From NCBI RefSeq assembly GCF_000226115.1, contig NC_016457.1, forward strand, positions 8,804,001 through 8,868,000: 64,000 bases of DNA. Direction: 5' to 3'. Below are positions 51,022 through 64,000 of the stretch, one piece after another; position 1 is the first letter of the stretch, and every line of letters begins with the position of its first letter. A program made the translations under genes and the position numbers. Source of the DNA: Thermothielavioides terrestris NRRL 8126 (Eukaryota > Ascomycota > Sordariomycetes > Sordariales > Chaetomiaceae). The notes below the pieces were generated by a model. It had not been told where the DNA came from, searched no databases, and saw only the letters and a list, made by a program, of their open reading frames with translations.

Positions 51022-53031
51022 CTTATACCAAAGGGGCTCTAGACGCTTCGCCACTTAGGGCAAGCGGTCCCTCCACCTCTAACTATACTACTTATATATA
51101 GCGCCTATGCTACGTTCCTGCTATATAGGGCAGGCCTCTCTGATTCCCTCCCTCTAACTCGCTAGAACTCACCTTTCTAGCTTAGTAGCGATAGAGATAT
51201 AGCGGCCTATATAGCCTATTGTACACTACTTACTTATACAATATACCCTTAGCGTAAACGCCTTAGTCGCTAAAGGCGCTATATATACTAGGGGAGTAGC
51301 TAAAGGCCGACCTTCCTATACCTCCTTTTCTTCCTATACCTCTAGCTTACGCTATCGCCTTTAGGGCTATTCGCGGGAGGCTCCTCTATTGCACTGCCCT
51401 AGCTACTATATACTAGCTATGTACTTATAGAGCCCTTTACTACTCCCTTATATCTTGCCTCGCCTTTGACATTTAGCTTAAATATAAGCTAGTACTCTTA
51501 TAGGCGCCTAATATATATTAGCCAACTTATAAGCGTTTAAACGCCTCTTCAACTTCTAAATAGTGCAAGTAATGTAAACTAGTCTTAAACTCTAGGCTTT
51601 CCTATAGCGACTGCTAGGTCCTTATAGTATATTATAAGGTAGACGATAGTCTTAGGCGCCTCGCTATAGTGGTATAGTAGTATAGGTGTATCTAGTACCC
51701 CTTTTTAAAATAGGAATTGCCTTAGGCTAATAGCTCCTATATTCGCCTATATAAAGAGGGAGCTTTATACTTTACTAAGGTCCTTATACACCTATAATAT
51801 CTAGATAGAGAGCTCTAAGCTATATAAGTTAGCTACTTCCTTATAATATATTCTCTCTAGTCTCCTAACGTCTATACAATGTATCTATTACTCTCTATAT
51901 ACCTTCTACTCCTCTACTATAACTACGTCTATATTAATATAGAGCTAAGGCTCCTAGAGCCTCTACTCGTCGTCCTTACTACTCTCGCTCTATACCTCCT
52001 CTACTATTGTAGGGCAATATAAAAGGAGCTATTCCTTAGCCTATACTTGCCTCTAATCTATAGGAGACTCCTCTATAGCTAGCCTTAGCCTTAGAGCGTA
52101 ATATATATAGCGCTTCCTTTTTAGCTTTAATACTACCTTTATATATATATTGTATAGGAGCTATATAAGCCTTGTCCTTTAGAGCCTTTATTCAATATAT
52201 ATCGTCTAGCGGTTAAGGTATAGGTCAATAGAAGGTATTTAGGTCTTACTCTCAAGGTTATAAACTAGTATAGCCTTATATATATTAGTAACTACTTAGA
52301 GGTAGCTCAACTACATTGTACTAAAGCTATATACAATCCTATATAAGGTCCTTCTAACTAGCGTTAAAGTATACTAGGCTACTACTCTATATAAGAAGAT
52401 ACTTCTAATAACCTTTATATAGATTTCCTAAGTTTATATAATATATACTTTATATATCTTTCCTATAAGCTTTATATAGATGAACTTCTATATAGCTATC
52501 TTTACCTCTACTATCTTCTTATATACTTTGAAAGAGAGCTTACAATCTAGCTATATACCTAGGAACCTCGCTAACTCCACTGAGGTAAGCCCTAGTTGGC
52601 CTTCGCCTAGGATATTGACGACTTCTATATATAGCTACTACGCCCTTATAAAGTGGATAAGCTTGCTCTTCGCTAGTTTAAACTATATACTTCGCTCTAT
52701 AGTCTACTTCTTATACTTAGTAGACCCCCTCTCTAATATATAGTAATATACTAGTATATCTTATCTAAATATAAGGAGGTTAGTGTTATTTATATACTCG
52801 ACTATTAGAAGCCTAGTATACACTTTAAAGGTGTAAAACAGAGGGGTAATAAAGAGGATAAATAGCATTAGCGATAATAACGAACTTTATAATATACTTT
52901 ACTATAGGGTTATAGGTTTAGCTATAGCTCTATTGAACTATAAATGTACTATACGATCTTCGAAATAGCTCTTTAGGAGTATAATTAGCTTCCTTTTAAA
53001 ACCTAGCTTCTAAAGTATATATAATAGCTAG
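50995..53031 (-). mobile_element. LINE-7, 3' part
   Basis: Minus-strand LINE with TAA tail at the left, variant 3' end like LINE-6, then ORF2. LINE-9 is inserted at 53032 with a TSD ATAATAGCTAG (53021-53031 and 54813-54823). The best remaining frame, 52480-52743, is on the wrong strand and meaningless. Confidence 0.82.
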
Positions 53032-54812
53032 TTCTTACGTTCGGATAGGATACGCTAGTGTGCTATCGTACACTAGAGAGAGGGTTTGCCGAGTACAAGA
53101 AATAGGCTATAGAACGAGGGATATAGTTCGAACTAACGAAGAGCAAGCTTATCTACTTCACGAAGGCGTGGTAGCTACGTACAGAGGTCGTCAATATCCT
53201 TGGCGAAGGTTAGCTAGGGCTTACGCCTATAGAGTCAGCGAGGTTCCTAGGTGTATAGCTAGACCGTAAACTCTCGTTTCAAACGTATAAGAAGGTGGTC
53301 GAAGCTAAGATAGCTATATAGAAATTTGCCTTTATAAGACTTATAGCAAAGACGTATAGAGTATATATTATATAAGCCTAGGAGATCTATATAAAGGTTA
53401 TTAGAAGCGTCCTTTTATATAGGGTAGTAGCGTAATATACTCTAATACCGATTAGAGGGACCCCCTATAAAATTGTATATAGCTTTAGCGTAATATAGTT
53501 AGGCTACCTCTAGATAGTTACTAATATATATAAGGCTATACTAGTCTATAACCTAGAGAGTAAGACCTAGGTACCCCCTATCGACCTATACCTCAACCGC
53601 TAGGCGGCGTATACCGAATAGAGGCTCTAGAAAACTAGGCTTATATAGCTTCTATACAATGTCTATACGAAGGTGGCGTCAAAGTTGAAGAAGTAGCGCT
53701 ATATATACTACGCCCTAGTAGTGGGACTAGCTATAAGGGAATCTCCTATAGAGTAGAGGCAACTATAGGCTAAGGGCTAGCCCCTTATATACCGCCTAAC
53801 GATAGTAGTAGAGGCGTAAGACGAGAGCAACGAGGATAACGATTAGAGACCCTAGGAGCTATAGCTATATATTGATATAAATATAGCTATAGTAGAGGAG
53901 TAGAAGATATATAAAAAGGTATAAATATACTATATAAATACTAGGAGGCTAGGGAAGGTATACTATAGAGAAGTAGTAGACCTATATAACTTAGAGCCTT
54001 CTACCTAGGTACTATAAGTATATAAGGATCTTAGTAAAGTATAGAGCTCTCTCCTTATATAGGTATATACTAGGGCCATTGGCCTTAGGTAGTTCCTATT
54101 CTAAAAGAGGGTACTAGATATATCTACGCTACTCTACTACTATAGCAAGGTACCTAAGACTATCACCTACTTTATAATACGCTATAAGGACCCTATAGTT
54201 GCTATAGGAAGGCCCTATATCTAAGACTGATATATGCTACTTATACTACTTAGGAGTAGGAAAGGCGTCTAAAGGATTATAGGATAGCTAATATATACTA
54301 AACGTCTATAGGAATACTAGCTAACGTTTAAACTAAATATTAAAGGTAAAGTAGGATATAAAGGAGCAGTAGAGAACGCTATAAATATATAGTAGGAGCG
54401 TAGCAGCTAGGATAGTATAGTAGAGGAGCCTCTAGCGGCTAGCTACAAGAACTTGGGCGTAAACGAAAGGCGTAAAAAGAGGAGGAAAAGGCGTAGGAAG
54501 GTCGGTCTTTAGCTACTCCTCGCGAGTATATAGCGCGCCTAGCGGCTATAGCACCTACGCTAGGAGTATATTATATACGTAAATGGCACGCAACAGGCTA
54601 TATAGGCCGCTATATCTCCGTCGCCACTAGGCTAGAAAGGTAAGTTCTAGCAAGTTGGAGAGAAGGAATTAGAGAGGCTCGCCCTATATAGTGGGAATAC
54701 AGTGCAAGCGCTATACGTAAGTAGTATATATAGAGGTGGAGGGACCGCTTGCCTAGTGGCAAGGCACTAAGTGCCTCTTCGGTATAAGATTAATAATAAT
54801 AATAATAATAAT
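53032..54812 (+). mobile_element. LINE-9, 5'-truncated (1.78 kb)
   Basis: Begins within the RT region, just after the catalytic box (LINE-3 about 29985), and runs to the hairpin and a tail of about 8 TAA units. Flanked by an 11-bp TSD. 5' truncation is typical of LINE insertion. The first about 200 bp keep many TpG and CpA; the rest is RIP-mutated. The basic tail is present near 54471-54505. Confidence 0.85.
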
Positions 54813-55191
54813 ATAATAGCTAGATCTAATCGATATAGTCGAAAGTGCCCTTTAGGTCTAGCTGTAGTAGCGATATATAGGCGCTATATACCTATATTGT
54901 CTTTACTATATTAGTTACTATCTAGATTACTACCTTTATTGACCTATATTATTAAAAGCTTATTTATATCTTTAGAAGCAGCTTATATACCTTAGCTATA
55001 TATATTATCTAGTCTATAATAGCTACCTCGATAAGCTTATCTACTATACTAAGTAGCGATATTAGATAGTATACCCTTATCTCCTCTAGTTGCTTCTAAG
55101 ACTTTTCTAGTTTCCTAAGAACAACTACTTATATAATATAGAATTTATATAGGAAGTGCTCTAGCTTAAAGCAAGTATATATAATTACTAT
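54813..55191 (-). mobile_element. LINE-7, middle part
   Basis: RT region of LINE-7 between LINE-9 and LINE-10, including the TSD copies of both neighbours. Confidence 0.78.
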
Positions 55192-59747
<4,556 letters not shown>

Positions 59748-62334
59748 TATCAACCTTATATTTATCGCCTAATTTACTATCTAAAGAGTAGTCTAATTAA
59801 GAGTCGATAATTAAGCTAGGAGGTAGCAGATTATAGTCGAACAGATCATCTTCCTACGGAGCTAGGTAAAGGTGAACGACGGAAATGACTAGGTAAATAC
59901 CTATATTAGCTAGAAGGTCCAATTCGTAAGCTAGATAGCTAATATAGTGCTTAATTAGAAAAGGCCTAGCACGCTATTGCGAATACTTCTAGGATAGGTT
60001 GCCTAGGAGATAGTAGCTATTCTATAGGCGTAAATAAACTTTGTTATCTACTTAGAATTCGATATTGCAATATTTACTATTGTAATAGCGCTTAGCGTAT
60101 ATTATTACAAAGTCTATACTCAACTAAGTATCTTAGCATAGAGCATCTTGTAGAGCTAGAATAATAGCTAGCTCAATAGTAGCTTAGTTGGTAAGAGCTT
60201 CTAAAGGTCTAGGAAACTTAAAGCTAAAGAGCTACTTATAAAGCAAAGATTTAACGGCTTTAATATAAACGTTGTTAAGATACTATTATAAAAGTATAAT
60301 ATCTAGCTAATTGCCTTTAGGGCACTTAAATATATAGAAGTGGATTATAATTTCTATAGTCTAGTTCTTATACTTTGAAAGGCTATCTATTTATAGGTAG
60401 TAAGATATTGTTATAAGTAACTTAGTGCTTAGAGCCTTCTAGATACTTTGCTAGAGGTTAGAAGTAAACTTATAATCGTAGTTAGAGATAATTGTAGTAG
60501 GTATACTTTAGTCGCTAAGAAGTAGTTAGCGAATTAGAATATACCCCTATTTCTAAACTAAATAGCTAGAATTGCTAGGAATAAGAAGGGTATACTTCGA
60601 GGACTTATAAGATACTATAAGTAAGCTATTAAAGTGATTATAATTAGGAAGCTGCTAAGGAGAACTAGTAGCCTAGACCTTTAGTAGGCCTAGAATAAAA
60701 TTGATAGTAATAACGTATATTAGCAAGGTATTAGATGGTCAAATCGGTTAATAGTTGCCTAGTTTAGAGCGATAGTTCGTTACATTAACCTAGCACTTTA
60801 GGTACAATTTAATATACTTTTTATCATTATAGGTCTTATATATAAGCTATTGATACACTTTATAAGTTATATAACATCTACTCTATACTAAAGTAGTACT
60901 TTTTATTGTAGGTGGCTTCTAGGATAGTCTAAATTATATTGTAAAGTATATAAAGTAAATATAATCTATTAGGCTAAATATTATAAAGAAGGCTATCTAT
61001 AAGAATAAATAGGAGCCTAGGTTAAGAAAAAACTTTGCTACTACCCTTAGTAGCTAATTCAATAGTAAAGTCCTTAATAATAGCGGTATACTTAGTATTA
61101 TAAGAGTATATAGCTATAAATCGAGCTTAGAGGTTGTTATCTAGCTTCGCTTCTATAAAGGCGAACTAAATGTTGTCTAGGACTATATCGCTGTCGCTAC
61201 CTTCTTAGTTAAGGTTATCTTATAGAGCCTTTAGGCGGCTAAGTATATTGGGTATAAGGTTTAGCCAGCTTAGGAGGTAGTAGATCTCTAGGTTGTATTA
61301 TAAGAGGTAAATAGAGGCGTTGATAAGCCTATAGTTAGCCCTCTTAGTAGATAACGTGTCTAAGATAATCTGATTTACAATGCCTTTTATAGAGATATAA
61401 TCTATAAGAACGACAACTAGCTTGTAGAACAAGTAGATCGTAGTACATAATTTCTTAACTACTTAAACAAGGTAAGCGACTTCCTATTTAGAAGGTCTAT
61501 ACTAGAGTTCCTCCTTAGTAAGGCATTGGCTTAGGAATATAATAAGCTAAACCTAGGTTGATAGAATAATAGTTCTAAGCTTCTATTTATAACTATTGGC
61601 GAGGTAGAATACTATAATACAAAAGCTACGCTCTAAGTAGCTATCGATCTATAAGAAAAGGGTCTTATCGAGGTCAAAGTGTAATAAAATAGTTGGATTA
61701 GGCTTGTAGATAGTATCCTAGATAGCTTCAAAAGAGGCTTTCTTAGCTAACGTTAGCTTAAAGGAAGTCTTAGCGTAATAGGTAGCGCGCTTACTAGGGT
61801 TGCTATTCTCTACTTAGCCAATTGCTTAGCCTTTTATAAGTAGGGTATACCGTCTTACAGTTCTAAAGCAGCTTAATAAGCTAGGTGTAGTATAGGATTA
61901 GGTAATATAGAAATCCTAATATACTGATATACTGCTCTAGGGCCTTTAGGTTATTTAGAAAGACGAAGTTCCTAAAGGCGGTAATACAGTGCTCTATATT
62001 AGTAAGTCCAAATCTATCGACGTAGAAACTTAGTAGCTCTACGCTAGGGTATATAATATATGATTTAGCTAAAGCAATAGAGATGTTCTTTTTCTCAAAG
62101 AAGCTAAAGATAGTTTCTAGGTACTTAGTATACTTATCTATAGTATCACTAAAGATAATAATATCGTTGATAAATATATAGACGAAAGAGGCGTAAAGGC
62201 GAAGCAACTAGTCTATAAAGCGCTAGATATATATAGGAGTATTATAATAGCCTATAAAGTATACTTTTAGCTATTCTAATCTATAAGAGCAAATTAGGGT
62301 AAAGCTGTTATAGTTATAGTAAAGAGGATATATA
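59748..62334 (-). mobile_element. Element X (second Gypsy family), internal part with RT
   Basis: Minus-strand internal region of a Gypsy-type retrotransposon distinct from the one at 20483. The RT lies at the right end; the stretch to its left (about 59760-61800) should hold RNase H and integrase by position, but I could not read safe motifs there. Interrupted on the right by the tail of LINE-8 at about 62335, so its 5' part lies beyond the window. Confidence 0.6.
61881..62330 (-). pseudogene. Element X reverse transcriptase fragment
   Basis: 108 open codons from 62207 to 61881, the longest meaningful frame in the RIP-mutated zone. It begins within the RT: catalytic box FINDIIIFSD (from F(I/V)DDIVIFS, codons at 62174-62145), then KYTKYLETIFSFFEKKNISI and GFLYYLI, typical of the thumb and connection region of ascomycete Gypsy-type RTs. 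Upstream, 62208-62330 in the same frame continues the RT palm with stops. One catalytic Asp has become Asn, so it is inactive. Confidence 0.7.
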
Positions 62335-64000
62335 TTATTATTATTATTATTATTAATCTTATACCAAAGAGGCACTTAGTGCCTTGCCACTAAGGGCAAG
62401 CGGTCCCTCTACCTCTATATACACCACTTATATGTAGTGCCTACGCTATGTTCCTGCTATATAGGGCGGGCCTCCCCAATTTCCTCTCTCTAACTTGCTA
62501 GAACTCACTTTTCTAGCCTAGTGGCAACAGGGATATAGCAGCCTATATAGCCTGTTATACGCCATTTACTTATATAATACGCCCCTAGTGTAAACGCCTT
62601 AGTCGCTAAGTGTATAGTATATATAAGAAGAGTAGCTAGAGGCTAACCTTTCTACGCCTCCTCTTCCTTCTACGCCCCTTGTTTATACTACTACCTTCGT
62701 AGCTATTCGCTAAAAGCTCCTCTACTACGTCGCCTTAGCTACTATACGCTAGCTATACACTTATAGAGCCTTCTACTACTCCCTTATATCCTATCTTGCT
62801 TTCAACGTTTAGCTTAAACACTAGCTAGTACTCCTATAGGTACCTAGTATATATTAGCTATCCTATAAGCGCTTAAACGCCCCTCTTACTCCTAAGTAGT
62901 ATAAGTAGTATATACTAGTCCTAGACGCTAGGCTTTCCTATAGTAATCGCTAGGTCCTTGTAGTATACCGCTAGGTAGGCAACGGTCTTAGGCGCCTCGT
63001 TATAGTAGTAGAGCGATATAGATGTATCAAGTATACCTTTCTAGAATAGGAACTGCCTTAGGCTAATAGCTCCTATATATACCTATATAAGGAGAGAGCT
63101 CTATACCTTGCTAAGGACCTTATATACCTATAGTATCTAGATAGGGGGCTCTAGGCTATATAGGTTGGCTATTTCTCTATAGTATACCCTCTCTAGCCTT
63201 CTAATGTCTATATAGTATATCTACAACTCTTTATATACCTTCTATTCCTCTACTATAACTATATCTATATCGATATAAAGCTAAAGCTCCTAGGGCCTCT
63301 ATTCGTCGTCTTCGCTACTTTCGCTCTATACCTCCTCCGCTACTATAGGGCAGTATAAAAAGAGCTATTCTTTAGCCTATACCTATCTTTATTCTATAGA
63401 GGAATCCCCTATAGCTAGCTTTGCCCCTAGGGTGTAATATATATAGCGCCTCCTCTTTAGCTTTAATACTACCTTTATATATATATTGTATAGGAGCTAT
63501 ATAAGCCCTATCCTCTAGAGCCTTTATTCGGTATATACCGCCTAGCGATTAAAGTATAGATCAATAGAGGGTACTTAGATCTTACTTTTAAGGTTATAGA
63601 TCGGTATAGCCTTATATATGCTAGCGACTACCTAGAGGTAGCCCGACTATATTACGCTAAAACTATATACGATCCTATAGGGGGTCTGTTATACGCAGAT
63701 GGTCCTCGGTGACCATCTAGCGGTAAATGTGCAATGATGAGAAAGATCAATGCCTCTCAGTCTTGTCAACTGATGAGGCGGCACTCCTGAACACTAGTAT
63801 ATGTCACAACAGTATGTTGATGCAGTCTGCTGTTCTACGAAGGGGTTGCAGGCGAGGTTCCCTTTTAAAGGGAACGCTCGTCACCCCTGACCGCGGTGCG
63901 GTCATAGGTGCCCTTGCTACAGTTGCATGTGACAGGGTCTCTTCAATTAGTATTAGAGTATACTACGCTACTACTCTATATAAGAGGATACTCCTAATGA
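62335..64000 (-). mobile_element. LINE-8, 3' part, runs off the window
   Basis: Minus-strand Tad1-like LINE with TAA tail, hairpin variant (AGGCACTTAGTGCCT) and ORF2 C-terminal region. A solo LTR is inserted at 63687. RIP-mutated like the other copies. The remaining 5' part is outside the window. Confidence 0.82.
63687..63934. repeat. Solo LTR B, 248 bp, unmutated
   Basis: TGTTATACGCAG...GTGACA with a perfect 5-bp TSD GGGTC (63682-63686 and 63935-63939); the uninterrupted site is in LINE-2 at about 8801. GC-normal with many CpA/TpG. The first 12 bp equal the TRIM LTR start, but the rest differs. Contains the palindromes GTTCCCTTTTAAAGGGAAC at 63858-63876 and GACCGCGGTGCGGTC at about 63889-63903. 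Confidence 0.85.

Noticed and set aside
52480..52743. 87-codon frame, and similar ones at 41924-42115 and 55129-55311
   Set aside because: Antisense or shifted frames in LINE copies; no conserved motif and no ATG context.
53060..53269. 69-codon frame rich in arginine
   Set aside because: It is out of frame with the RT of LINE-9, in its lightly mutated 5' part.

Overview
The window comes from a filamentous ascomycete (Pezizomycotina, most likely a Sordariomycete). The evidence is a typical fungal TOR kinase with short GT-AG introns and ascomycete-type transposons. The repeats carry the scar of repeat-induced point mutation (RIP): CpA and TpG are almost completely converted to TpA while CpG is kept. 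Everything after the first 5.3 kb is a transposon graveyard with no intact gene.

Layout. Positions 1-5066 hold the 3' two thirds of the TOR gene (HEAT repeats, FAT, FRB, PI3K-like kinase, FATC) on the + strand with two introns. A short unmutated 3' flank (5067-5290) ends at a sharp transition into RIP-mutated DNA. From 5480 to the window end I could take apart a nest of transposons using target-site duplications (TSDs) and by comparing copies. The dominant family is a Tad1-like non-LTR retrotransposon (called LINE here) of about 5.58 kb, with a gag-like ORF1 bearing CCHC knuckles, an ORF2 with endonuclease and reverse transcriptase (RT), a 3' hairpin and a (TAA)n tail. At least ten copies are present: LINE-1a/1b (+, split into many pieces between 5733 and 40839), LINE-2 (-, 7453-14214), LINE-3 (+, 26184-31769, uninterrupted), LINE-4 (-, 17910-36418, split), LINE-5 (-, 40840-43150), LINE-6 (+, 43259-49137), LINE-7 (-, 50995-59747, split), LINE-8 (-, 62335 to window end), LINE-9 (+, 53032-54812) and LINE-10 (+, 55192-57570).

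Other elements. A 7.3-kb Ty3/Gypsy element with 386-bp LTRs (-, 20483-33408) sits inside LINE-4 and is itself interrupted by LINE-3. A fragment of the same family lies at 49138-50305. A second, different Gypsy-type element (called X; -, 50306-62334) hosts LINE-7 and LINE-8. Two Tc1/mariner elements (14972-16387 and 38465-39882) both lie inside LINE-1b. A 1.17-kb coding-free LTR element (TRIM, 12069-13234) sits in LINE-2. Two solo LTRs (46553-46886 and 63687-63934) look free of RIP.

How it fits together. The TOR gene encodes the central nutrient-sensing kinase and appears functional. The rest consists of successive insertions: the LINEs and Gypsy elements came first and were RIP-inactivated, and the short LTR elements arrived later or escaped RIP. 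No new gene system is visible. The most informative signals are the resolvable nesting order, the LINE's conserved 3' hairpin and basic ORF2 tail, the tRNA-like leader of the TRIM, and the inverted LINE-1a/LINE-5 pair. All function statements rest on translation by eye and copy-to-copy comparison; no database search was run.
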